Shown one piece after another: positions 1 through 9,490 of a stretch of DNA of 38,919 nt. Position numbers and translations under genes: made by a program. Position 1 is the stretch's first letter; every line of letters begins with the position of its first letter. Origin of the DNA: Blattamonas nauphoetae (Eukaryota; Preaxostyla; Oxymonadida); the NCBI GenBank assembly GCA_033064195.1, contig JARBJD010000512.1, positions 1-38,919 on the forward strand. The letters are read 5' to 3'. Under the pieces are notes generated by a model. That model saw only the letters and a program-made list of their open reading frames with translations, was not told the DNA's origin and did no database searches.

Positions 1-185
1 TTGTTTTTCTTCCTCAACTGGCTGACGGTGAAGCTCCTTTTCGTTGTTTCAAGGGAGCCTTGTTTCGATGTGGTGTGTTTCGGTTGCTATGGTTTCGAGG
101 GAGTTGTCGGAGTTGATGGACTATCTGACCTGCTGAGGAGGAATAGCAGGTCATCGTCGTCCAGTGTGTCAACTGCTGGCTTTTT

Positions 186-797
186 CTAATAGTGTAAAGA
201 GGAATTGGGTGAAAAGGAGTGTGAGCATACGTTTCTTAACCCTCTTCTGTGGTTTTCTTTTCTGGTTTCGCAGCTTGGTGACGTTTTATCTTCTATTGCT
301 TTCATCAGTTCAGTGTCTTCGAGGATGTTTATTTTCTGTGAGAATGATTGAAAAAGGAAAAGTAACCTGTTTTGAGGCTGGTCGACGTCGAGTGGGATTC
401 CGAGGTCTCCCACCGATTCTGTCGAATCGGGAGCGGGCATAGTTATATGCCCCTCCTCGACGTCGAAACCAACAGCCTGTGTCTCGCCAAGTGAGAGTAC
501 TTGGGAGACACACTGCATCAATTTCACCTTGTCGTCTTTGCACCTCATTTCACGATGTAAATGAGTTAAAGACGAAATAAGTGAAGTGAATTTATCTAAA
601 GAGAAAGAATGAGAAAAAGCCAAACTATTGTAATGAGCAAGGACAATCTCCTTGATTGGTATGAGTTCATGACGACTATCCAGAGCTTTGATGAGAGGTG
701 CTGCTGGATAGTCGCGATGTTGTTTGACGAGAAGGTCGTAAATCTCCTTCCCGTGCGTGCTGATGGTTGATTTGGGTTTTGTAATATAAGCTTCCAT
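186..797 (-). CDS. Unknown protein, 3' exon-like frame (left part of a minus-strand gene)
   Basis: A minus-strand frame opens at an ATG near 797 (MEAYITKPKS) and runs about 200 codons to a stop at 186. It reads as natural protein: a helical stretch (LIPIKEIVLAHYNSLAF), then an acidic segment (FDVEEGHITMPAPDS) and a second helical stretch. I do not recognise the family. The frame stays open upstream into the minisatellite, but that extension is low-complexity and is probably intron or leader. The last 30 residues are basic and unlike the rest, so a splice donor may end the exon before the stop and the gene may continue off the left edge. The frame at 1742-2113 on the same strand could be its upstream exon. 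No localisation signal is visible. Confidence 0.45.
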   Translation of the reverse strand: MEAYITKPKSTISTHGKEIYDLLVKQHRDYPAAPLIKALDSRHELIPIKEIVLAHYNSLAFSHSFSLDKFTSLISSLTHLHREMRCKDDKVKLMQCVSQVLSLGETQAVGFDVEEGHITMPAPDSTESVGDLGIPLDVDQPQNRLLFLFQSFSQKINILEDTELMKAIEDKTSPSCETRKENHRRGLRNVCSHSFSPNSSLHY

Positions 798-939
798 GGT
801 TGCGAGAAGATATGATGGGGATAAGAATTTTCGAGTTTTGCTTGAATATTTCTTGGGGTTGTATGAAGATTTGAAATCTGTCTTCAATGACCCACAAGTC
901 TGGGTCATCAACTTCTCTGACTCTATTCGAGTGAGAACT

Positions 940-1692
940 CCCTCCACCCATCGCAAATTCACCTCCTTCCTCCACCACCATCGCAATTCACCTCCTTCCT
1001 CCCTCCACCCATCGCAAATTCACCTCCTTCCTCCCTCACCCATCGCAAATTCACCTCCTTCCTCCCTCCACCCATCGCAAATTCACCTCCTTCCTCCCTC
1101 CACCCATCACAAATTCACCTCCTTCCTCCCTCCACCCATCACAAATTCACCTCCTTCCTCCCTCCACCCATCGCAAATTCACCTCCTTCCTCCCTCCACC
1201 CATCACAAATTCACCTCCTTCCTCCCTCCACCCATCGCAAATTCACCTCCTTCCTCCCTCCACCCATCACAAATTCACCTCCTTCCTCCCTCTACCCATC
1301 GCAAATTCACCTCCTTCCTCCCTCCACCCATCGCAAATTCACCTCCTTCCTCCCTCCACCCATCGCAAATTCACCTCCTTCCTCCCTCCACCCATCGCAA
1401 ATTCACCTCCTTCCTCCCTCTACCCATCGCAAATTCACCTCCTTCCTCCCTCCACCCATCGCAAATTCACCTCCTTCCTCCCTCCACCCATCACAAATTC
1501 ACCTCCTTCCTCCCTCCACCCATCACAAATTCACCTCCTTCCTCCCTCCACCCATCGCAAATTCACCTCCTTCCTCCCTCCACCCATCACAAATTCACCT
1601 CCTTCCTCCCTCCACCCATCACAAATTGACCTCCTCCCGCCCTCCACCCATCGCAAATTCACCTCCTTCCTCCCTCCACCCATCCCAATCTT
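940..1692. repeat. 32-bp minisatellite, about 23 copies
   Basis: A tandem array of a 32-bp unit, approximately CCTCCTTCCTCCCTCCACCC followed by ATCGCAAATTCA. Copies are nearly identical. The main variants are TCGCAA versus TCACAA, and CTCCACCC versus CTCTACCC, and they are interspersed. The first two units are shorter and the last ones have substitutions (GACCTCCTCCCGCC near 1630). The plus strand is almost pure C/T/A, with strong pyrimidine bias. Because 32 is not a multiple of 3, the reading frame rotates and a plus-strand frame gives a 32-residue Ser/Pro/His period. I take that open frame to be a by-product of the repeat, not a gene. Confidence 0.95.
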
Positions 1693-1741
1693 CTCCGACA
1701 ATCATAGCTCTTGGACGAGAGATAACAAAAGCACTCAACTC

Positions 1742-2113
1742 TCATCGCAAACCCATCCTGTCGCTTATTATCTGAACTGGTCTCCCGCCACTTCCAATGG
1801 ATAACAACTCCCCGTCCGTGCGAAGTCTCTCCCGAAGAGACGTTATAAACACACAAAGTTGATATCGTTTCAAATCTGTGATGTTCAAATCAAAGGGTCT
1901 CCGCCAATGATGAGGAAGGCCATTCAAGACTAACAAATCTCCTCCCTGAATCACACAGTTCAATACAAAGCAACTACTGTGACCGCAATCACGAATGGGG
2001 ACATCCACACCTTCCCCAACAATAATCGATCTCAAATGGTCAGTCTGCCTCTCCAACCACAGTTTCGTCTCCACCACAAACTCATTCACCTTCAATTGAA
2101 CATATTGTTCCAT
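1742..2113 (-). CDS. Unknown protein, exon-like frame
   Basis: A minus-strand frame of 123 codons starts at ATG (MEQYVQLKVNEF). It has balanced composition, with a predicted helix at residues 1-30 and a Cys-containing core (RDCGHSSCFVLNCV) followed by a mixed strand/helix region. I do not recognise it. It lies just upstream, in the gene direction, of the minisatellite and of the frame at 186-797. A single gene with the minisatellite inside an intron is possible but unproven. The overlapping plus-strand frames are shorter or interrupted by stops, so minus is the better reading. Confidence 0.4.
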   Translation of the reverse strand: MEQYVQLKVNEFVVETKLWLERQTDHLRSIIVGEGVDVPIRDCGHSSCFVLNCVIQGGDLLVLNGLPHHWRRPFDLNITDLKRYQLCVFITSLRERLRTDGELLSIGSGGRPVQIISDRMGLR

Positions 2114-2181
2114 CTTCGTCTCCTGGGATCAGTTCCCCGATGGCTCAGTCGTGTTCGCCCACAATTTCCCAAGCCGGCCTT

Positions 2182-4475
2182 GATATTCCCCTGAACAAAC
2201 CATTATTGAAACACATGCTGAAGATGTTCCATTCGAGATAGTCAACTTTGATGATTCTGATCTAGGTCACGTTCAACCACCCAACGATCTCAATACCATT
2301 CAACAACAACTACAACCCTTCCAAATTGAGTTCAGTTATGTCTCTGCCTCTAATATCTTCTCTATACCTCCAATTATCTCCCTCTTTCGGCTGTTCAATC
2401 CTTACTCTTCGCTCCAGGACCCAACGTCGTTTGCTTCGTCTCATCCTCCTCAATTCCCCTTTCATGTTCATCATCACAGTCTTCACCAAAATAATATCAT
2501 ACCCATCCCTCTTCTCTCCCCTCCAGCAACTCCGTGTACATACGTACCATTTGGTCGTCACAAGTCATCAGCAGGTTCTCTCTTTCTTCTCCAACTCGGG
2601 TTTACTCACCCTCCGCTTCCTTCGAACGACCCTCCATTCCTCCAACACATTCTTGACTCTATTCTTTCCTTAAAAATACGCCAAATATGACACTTCCGTC
2701 CATTTCGGGATTGGACTCTCATCCACCTCTTTCTTTGCAAGACCAATGCAACCCTTCGTCGTTCCTCCCGCATGCTCTCCTCGACCACCCCTCATTCGCC
2801 TGAACAAAGCTGTTCTTCCTCCTCATCGCCACTTTTCTGATGCACCGTCTGTCAGACCACACTCTGAACTCTTCCCTTCTTGAGTTGATCCTGACCTCCC
2901 TTCCACAGAATCACACTTCTGAGGAATTACATCAACGCGAAGATCCCGGTAGCTGACGCGCATTTCATTCCGTTCTGCATCTTCCCATCGATCTCCCCAA
3001 AAAACCAGTTTCTCGACCCAGACCTGCTGTGTTCATACAACAGCACTGGGATGGACGCCTCTTCACAGCTTCAGCTGAGACATGCGAAAGTTGCGAAGGC
3101 TGGGTTCTTGTTCACAAAGAGTCGAGCCCTCTCTCCCTCTCCACCCATTCTTCCGATGAAGCTCTTCACGTTGAGCGCGTACAACTTTATTGCCAACCAC
3201 ACGGTCAGAAGATACTCGACGAAGCAGACGGGACAACCGCCAGTTTACCACACGATCTTGACTCGGGAGGATCTCGTCCGATATATTCGGATGTTGAAAA
3301 ATGTGTTTATTACAAGTTTGTGGAACTTGGATCATCGTGTGGATGGCTATTTTTCAGAATAAGCCGGTTTGTTCAACTGTAGTTTATCAGACTTGTTTCA
3401 CCATTTCCATCGCGCGGTGACTCGCGGACGAGCACGTCAATTACTGGAATTCAGGTCAACATCACCCGAAATACAATCAAAACAAGAAAAACCGAATGGC
3501 CATCACGAATATCACTATAGTAAGGAACAATGCACGTCGATGACCGTCTCCATCATTTCTCACGATTCTCCCAGCAATACGTCTCTCTCGACGACAGAGT
3601 CCCTCCCACCCCACCTCAACCGGTTTCATCTGACTCTCCGACCAAACAATCACAACCATCCCCATCTCTTTCAGATCTCGTCTACCTGCTGATTCTCCAG
3701 CGCCAGATCCACCCATTGTCCCGTCTCTTTCCCTTTCCAGTATCTGTTCATCCACCCACGCATTCGGGACACCCCTCTTCTTTCCGAACCAAACGGACCT
3801 CCTCCAAAACTCGATCTCTTCGTCGCTCTTTGTTGTCCCCTCCAAGAGAAACGGTGGCGATACAAGCACGCGAAAGTCCAAAAAGAGAAAACGACGATAT
3901 TCCTGCCAACCCGCCGATTTCGCCGCAGATTCAGCACTTCGTGAGGCTGACGAACGCGCTGTCGCTCTCGACGCTGCGGTCGCAGTCTTATCTGAACCAG
4001 AGCAGATTCTGGTCAACACCGAAGAACTCGTCAAAACTGGAAACAGTCGACACGCGATCGGGCTGACCAGACACCGACCACGCCTGGCAACCGCGGCTCG
4101 TCTGCATCTCCACCCGCTGGCAGCACGACTCCTTCGCCGCACTCCCCGCAGCGAGTCTCTGGACGAGCAGGACTCGTTCGTTGCGAAGAGTATCGATGGT
4201 AAGGGAGGAAGGACTTCGATCCAGCTCTTCCCTTTGATGCCTCACTCCTCTCCACAGGCGACATCGAAACAATTGCCACTTTTGTGAGGGCTGATCGACA
4301 GAAGAAGGGCCTTTCGCCGCATCCCATCTGCACACAACACCTTCGGCAGTTCATTTCCTCCCCTTCTATCCGTCATTTTCTTTCTCTTCGGGTTCTGGCA
4401 GGAATCAAGGAGGCAGAGACACGGGTATGATTCGCAACCTATCATCAGACTCGAGAACAAGCAGAACGGATGAGC
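2182..4475 (+). CDS. Unknown multi-exon gene (several open blocks)
   Basis: The plus strand has a chain of open blocks with protein-like composition. Block 1 (2182-2693) has an acidic start (VPFEIVNFDDSD) and then an S/P-rich region. Block 2 (about 2918-3362) follows a good acceptor (CTTCCACAG) and reads as folded protein (LRNYINAKIPVADAHFIPF to HRVDGYFSE). Block 3 (about 3770-4198) turns from a Lys/Arg-rich stretch into an Ala/Glu helix (ADSALREADERAVALDAA). It is spliced by the 59-nt intron at 4199-4257 to block 4 (GDIETIATFVRADRQKKG), which ends by 4475. Block 4 could have one more very short intron. The joins between blocks 1, 2 and 3 are not resolved. No family is recognised; this may be one gene or two. 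Confidence 0.4.
4199..4257 (+). other. Spliceosomal intron, 59 nt
   Basis: The donor is GTAAGG after codon fragment G (phase 1). The acceptor is CACTCCTCTCCACAG. Removal joins the residues FVAKSID to GDIETIATFVRAD in one frame; without splicing the upstream frame drifts into an unrelated sequence and stops. Donor, pyrimidine tract, acceptor and phase all agree. This makes it the best supported intron in the window. Confidence 0.7.
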
Positions 4476-4494
4476 ATTCCAACATTTTGAATCT

Positions 4495-5490
4495 GTGGAC
4501 CTCACACTGAAGGGAGAAACAAGAACATCAATCACGAAGTCAACACTCGTGCGACTCAACAGAGAGCAACCCATCTCAAGTGAAGTTTCTCGGCTCAGGA
4601 CTCATCAGAACTGCCTTTTTAATATTGTGAACTCAACGCTTTCGCTTGACGCTCTGTTTTTCGATGTGGAGTCTCTTGGTTGCACGAACGCAAAAGCTGG
4701 CCATCCCCTCTCTCCGACACTGTCCTCGCCGTCGCGATGTGCGATTGTGGAGACATCCTGTGTGTCATTTTCGGACTCTGTTCTCCGACTGGGCCAGCTG
4801 GCATCGCCGATTGTGGTCCACCACACGCACCACGTTCGCAATCAACTGCACAAAACATCATGTTTTTCTGATGGACCTGCGAGGAAATCTGAACCCCAAT
4901 CCTCGCCTCGTCATTGATTCGTCCAATATCTCGTGTGACAAAGCCACCACTCTTCCCGACAGCGAACACCAGATCATCACTCATCATTCTGTGAGCACAG
5001 ATGATTCGAACTCCGAATTCACATCGCTGGATGGAGCCTCGCGAACTCGGACACTTCAAGAAGCTGATTCAATTGCCTTCATTCAAGTCTCCAACTGCCA
5101 GTTCTCCGATCAGACATTTTCTGGGAGCGGTGTTGTTTTTAGTAAGTGGAACGTTTCACGTCCTCCGTGCCTTCGACTCGCTTTTCGAGAACAACTAGGC
5201 AGGGAAGAAGGGAGGGTGCATCTCAACGCATTATTCCGACCACACTTTCCACCGATGCATCTTTCGGAAGAACACAGCCGCTGAAAGAGGCGGCACACAC
5301 AACTTCAATCAGCCAGACCTGATTTTCTTTGAAGACTCACATTTCGACGAGAACACGACGCTGGAGTATTGGGACAATGCGAAGGACTTCGCCTTTAATC
5401 TGTGTCGTCCAGAAGCGATTGATGTATTCTCCAAACATCTCCAACAGCCCTGTCGACACGATCATTCTCGTCAGTTTCTTCTTTTCTGCT
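4495..5490 (+). pseudogene. Broken beta-helix surface-protein gene
   Basis: The blocks are recognisably of the same type as the large protein at 9491-13627. The opening includes NSTLSLDALFFDVESL, later comes IQVSNCQFSDQTFSGSGV, then FHRCIFRKNTAAERGGTH and QPDLIFFEDSHF. These are the short strand-turn units with Cys and Gly-Gly that build a right-handed parallel beta-helix (pectin-lyase-like fold) in secreted oxymonad proteins. The reading changes frame about three times within 1 kb (near 4870, 5130 and 5200), with no matching intron signals that I could find, and there is no signal peptide. I read it as a decayed fragment. Its 3' part overlaps the minus-strand gene that ends at 5337. Confidence 0.6.
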
Positions 5491-7300
5491 GAACTCACTC
5501 CTCCAATCACTATGAGCAACAACGTCCACACAGAAATGAAAATCGACTCGATTGTCCTCCACTTATCGTCGAACGTCCCAAGCAGCGAGCGCAGAATCCG
5601 AGCCAGCGACATCAGAACCTCATCAGTGAACAGCACCGAGTGATGATAGAAACGAAGCGAGGGACTTCAGGCAAAGCGGCTGATGCTGCGAGTGGTGGAT
5701 GTGATGATGGGGAAGAGAGGGCTGAGCAGCGACGGGATCTTCAATTTGGACAGCTCGTTCAGTTCGCGCTCTCCAACTTCATTCCCACAAACCACATCGT
5801 CCACCACCTCCCCCAACACCACAATCCAATCCACACTTTCCACCAATTTAGTTCTGTGCCGTCGCATGTGGAGATAATCTACGAAGTGGTCAAGTCCAAC
5901 AACGAGAGAATCGCAAAGTCGCATACCTCCTCTCTTCCGATGCCACATCTGCCAGCACACATCCATCGACGGCGACAACAGACGCACCGACAACAGCAAA
6001 GGCAGAGCCGTGCCCAGAATCGCTGGTTCGAAGGTTTTCGGTGAATTTTGTGAATCAGAATCAACACAATCGCAGTCGTCGACACTTCCACACTCAGACT
6101 CAGCGGGAACGCCCGCCCCTCAGCCCCTACCAACCCTTCTCCACTCCGCCCTGTCTCCACCCACGGCGACAGAAGGAAGTGCCGGATCTTCGGCCCGATC
6201 TGGCGAGGCTCGTGCTCAGGTGCGAATGTGGGCACCAGATTTGCGAGAGGGTGTGGGATGAACGACGACAGCGTCAGATGAAGCAGCTGCATCAGAGCGT
6301 CCAGCTTCACCAGCGACAGATGAACAAACCAGCAGAGTGTTTGGAGAAGCATCCCAAACTCAATCCGAACAATCGTAGCTCCTCCTTCCGAAAGAACAAC
6401 ATTCGTCTGGAACAGCCTGTCACAATCCAATCGACAAGCAGTGCGGCTGCGTGCGGGGGCTTCGGAAGTTAGCGAGGAAGGGCGGGTGTGGCGAGTGGGG
6501 GCGACAGAGCGGTCAGCTTCGAAGAACGTGCGCAGTGAAGTCACCAGCTGATTCGCCAGCAAAATGAACTCCGTGCAGATCGAGTCGGTGTGCAGCAGTT
6601 TCGACAGCTCCGACTGTTTGTCTCCGTCCAACGCCAACACAAAGTGAAACAGCTCCAACGCACACATCGCACGCAGGCCTTCCTCCACAACCCACTCCTC
6701 CACCAACTCCGAAAGAGGCTGCGAAACATGAAGCGACGCGTCTTGCTCGATCGACGAAGCGAAACTGCTCAGTGCCGTCTGCAGTTCAGACCAGAACAGC
6801 AGAAAGTTCATCTGCAACAGCGTTTCCGAGGACGTCGCCAGAACCCCATGCACAACACCTAGCAGTGGCGTGCAGATGGCTCAGCGAGTGCAGAGCAGGG
6901 AATACCAGCGACGGCATGTTCGGCGAGAAGAAAGCGAGCAACGAGTGGAAGAATGACAGCATCGATCGGAAAGAGGACAGAAACGGCAGAACCAGCTCGT
7001 CAAACAGCGACACCACGTTCGGCGGTGGAGAAGGGACAGCAGACCAAACGACAACAGCAGAGGCAATCCAAAGTTCCCAAATTCCTGTTTTTCTGTGCCA
7101 TCCACCGACGGACCGCGGAGAGCGGCCAGAACAGCGTCCAATGCAGTTTCAAGAGACGCGCAGAGGCGACAGCTTTTCGATAATTGCTCCGGCAACATGC
7201 GTGCTTCCGAAAACAACGGCGAGGGCACATAAGCACTCCAGGCGTCGAAGAACACATATTCATCTTTAATCCATTTCACTGTATTGGTTCCATGAACCAT
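5337..7300 (-). CDS. Unknown helical protein, multi-exon
   Basis: Minus-strand blocks are read from an ATG at 7300 (MVHGTNTVKWIKDEYVFF). The next block (about 7016-6850) is NVVSLFDELVLPFLSSF, then a long one (6853-5900) includes SLHVSQPLSELVEEWVVEEG, LALDGDKQSELSKLL and LLQTLCWFVHLSLVKLDAL. A block at about 5930-5670 has LDHFVDYLHMRRHRTKL, and the last (5636-5337) has SLARILRSLLGTFDDKW and ends at a stop. Leu-rich amphipathic helices throughout suggest a HEAT/ARM-like solenoid, but no family is recognised. Frame changes between blocks imply introns or decay; I could not fix the splice sites. The last 150 nt overlap antisense coding-like sequence of the broken beta-helix gene. Confidence 0.5.
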
Positions 7301-7801
7301 GTTTTACTGAAACTGTGCACATAGTTCCAGAATACGTTGTCTTTTGCATCATTGAAACGGATTGATTTGAAATGACTAAGTAGATGAACAATCATGAAAA
7401 ACATTTATTGAAAACTCTTTCATTCGTGACAACGATATATTTCACAGGCAGCAAAATCGAAAAAAAAACGATTCAATCAGAGAAGATAGACAAAAACGCA
7501 CGATTATGGTTTGATCACACAACGTTCATTGACAGAACGACTTTGGAGGTCAGAACGTCTGGAATCTCCATTTAGAAATGCAATCAATCTGAATGTGTGA
7601 AGGATAAAAGGATATTTGAAAATCGAAATGTCGCTCGAACTTTTTCCATTGCGATCGATGATCTCAAAAATATTGTCCCATCTCCTGAATTTTTTTGAAA
7701 GAACTGTAGTGAACAGTAGAAGAGAATGACGTGAAATACTAAAGTTGGGGGACATTCGTAGAACGACAGGACACGTGATTCGCCTCTGATTGCGCTCAAC
7801 A
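7301..7801. other. Gap between the helical gene and the transposase
   Basis: This is A/T-rich sequence. A 63-codon plus-strand frame (7384-7575; MNNHEKHLLKTLSFVTTIY) is Lys-rich and unsupported. It contains the left copy of a 13-bp direct repeat (TATGGTTTGATCA, 7505-7517) whose partner lies at 9028-9040. No promoter or RNA gene is recognisable. Confidence 0.4.
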
Positions 7802-9040
7802 ATGGTTCCAAGATTGTCTCTGTCGAATCAAAGAAAGATTCAGAAAGAACGAAGGAAAGGCAAAGGAAGAAATGAAACAGCTCGCCATCTGAAAGTCTCT
7901 GTCAACACAGTCTCAAAGTACTCTCACACTCTCATCGTCACCGATCGACCGCGAGTTGTGAATCATAAACCCCAGTCACACCTCTATCCCAACAAAACAC
8001 TCAAAAATGTCCAGCTTGCGATCAAGAACAAAACATACAGCTCCGCAATCCAATTGAAAAGAGATCTCAAATTGCCAGGATCCGACCGTTCCTTCCAACG
8101 CTTCCTGAAAGCAAACAAAATAGGTCTCCACAAACATCATAAAGTTCCCCCCTTCCAACCACACCACATCAAAAACAGATTCGACTTCGCCAAAGAGACT
8201 CTTTCAAAAGGCTATCTTCCTGACCTGTGTCTATTTGACGACGAGAAAACTGTGAGAGGGAGAGGACCAGATAAGTATTACCGGTCATTAAGTGAGAAAG
8301 ACACACAACGACCCGAATCAGAATCACGCGCTCATCCAATCAAACTCAACATTTGGGGATGTGTTGGAGTTGGGTTCAAAAGCAATCTCTTCATCACAGA
8401 AGAGAACATCAACGGCAGAATCTACACAGATGCCCTCATCAACGGACTCACAAACGCTCAGATGGACCCTCCACTCGACACACGGGTCCTTCTGAGCGAT
8501 AATGCGGGTTGGCACAAGTATAAAACGGAACTTCCCCGAATTGAATTGGCGAATATCAGTCACAAATTCCTTCCACCTCTCTCTAGCGACTTGAACCCAA
8601 TTGAACACGTCTGGGCAATGCTCACTACCAAATTATATGAGAATTTCGAAGTTTATGACACAATTGACTCACTGCGGAAAGCAATCGTGAGATGCTGGAA
8701 ATCGATCCCACAAGAAAGTATCGACAACATCGTTCTCTCATACGGTGACCGCCTCCTCGAGTGTTACTCTCATGAAGGAAAAATGACGAAATATTAGAGT
8801 GGTCGAGCTGGATGAAGTGGATCAGATGTCATGTCGCGAACATCATGACCATCATTTTTTTTATTTTACAGTTTTCGCGTCACACAGAATTTTTTGGTTT
8901 CTACTTTATTGTCAAACTGTGTCTAACTCTCAAAATTAGTATTCATAGAAAATTGAACCACATTGTGCCTCTATTCAGAAAAATACATCCGTTTTACAGC
9001 CGGATCAGGACGTCGTGTCGGGCAGTATATGGTTTGATCA
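7505..9040 (+). mobile_element. Probable Tc1/mariner element, limits uncertain
   Basis: The transposase at 7802-8797 is bracketed by an exact 13-bp direct repeat, TATGGTTTGATCA, at 7505-7517 and 9028-9040. The length between would suit a Tc1-like element (about 1.5 kb). A plain Tc1/mariner insertion should duplicate only TA and should have inverted repeats, neither of which is clear here. The limits given are therefore the outermost hint, not proven ends. Confidence 0.4.
7802..8797 (+). CDS. Tc1/mariner-family transposase (DD34E)
   Basis: A 331-residue protein, the usual size for the family. The start is the ATG at 7802 (MVPRLSLSN). Residues 5-45 form a homeodomain-like helix-turn-helix (ETARHLKVSVNTVSKY) that would bind the transposon ends. 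The catalytic core follows: FDDEKT (Asp147), then LLSDNAGWHK (Asp233), then SSDLNPIEHVW (Glu268). There are 34 residues between the last two acids, the Tc1-type DD34E spacing. All three acidic residues are present and no stop interrupts the frame, so the enzyme could be active in cut-and-paste transposition at TA sites. Terminal inverted repeats could not be found by eye, so the element limits are unknown. Neighbours are unrelated host gene pieces. Confidence 0.93.
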   Translation: MVPRLSLSNQRKIQKERRKGKGRNETARHLKVSVNTVSKYSHTLIVTDRPRVVNHKPQSHLYPNKTLKNVQLAIKNKTYSSAIQLKRDLKLPGSDRSFQRFLKANKIGLHKHHKVPPFQPHHIKNRFDFAKETLSKGYLPDLCLFDDEKTVRGRGPDKYYRSLSEKDTQRPESESRAHPIKLNIWGCVGVGFKSNLFITEENINGRIYTDALINGLTNAQMDPPLDTRVLLSDNAGWHKYKTELPRIELANISHKFLPPLSSDLNPIEHVWAMLTTKLYENFEVYDTIDSLRKAIVRCWKSIPQESIDNIVLSYGDRLLECYSHEGKMTKY

Positions 9041-9490
9041 TCCTCGAATGAGAATACTTCGACTTTTGCGAGAATCTTCGACGGTGATGTGTGTAATGAT
9101 GATGAGGCAACTCCTGGCATTGTATGTGGAATTATTGCTCCTCAAGAAGACGAAGAAAGAGGCCCTTTCGTGGAATATGCCGTGACAATTGATGAAAATA
9201 ATGACTGATATGTTCAACAAAATAAAGGAGGCTCAAATAGTTGTCTGGTTCAGAGTGGTGAACGAGAGTCCGCTGTGACTCCGACAGCAAAATAATGGAT
9301 GGTCTCGCTTCTGTGAGTGTTGATTGAGAGCGATAAAAGCGATCTCAATGATGGAAACTGAATGAATGAGGAAGAAAAAGACAAGAAAGTGAGATGGACA
9401 CTGAAAAGATGACGAAAGAAAAGGGCACACGATTCAAAATGTTGTCAATTCTTTGTCTATCTTGGAATTGTCGAGGTGAACAAGTTTGGC
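8798..9490. other. Mostly non-coding; one short acidic frame
   Basis: The stretch after the transposase stop is A/T-rich. From 9038 to 9208 the plus strand has a 56-codon frame with no ATG of its own whose end is strongly acidic and protein-like (ARIFDGDVCNDDEATPG, then VEYAVTIDENND and stop). This could be the last exon of a host gene cut off by the transposon insertion, but I cannot identify it. The remainder, to the end of the beta-helix gene, shows no gene that I can support. Confidence 0.35.

Noticed and set aside
796-1629. Long plus-strand ORF of 277 codons rich in Ser, Pro and His
   Set aside because: It is translation of the 32-bp minisatellite in rotating frames and has no independent coding signal.
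3477-4142. 221-codon minus-strand Arg/Ser-rich ORF
   Set aside because: It is antisense to the better plus-strand frame that carries the intron-supported Ala/Glu helix.
9439-9480. LSWNCRG motif resembling the start of a LINE endonuclease
   Set aside because: Only about 14 residues before the frame stops, with no further endonuclease or reverse transcriptase motifs nearby.
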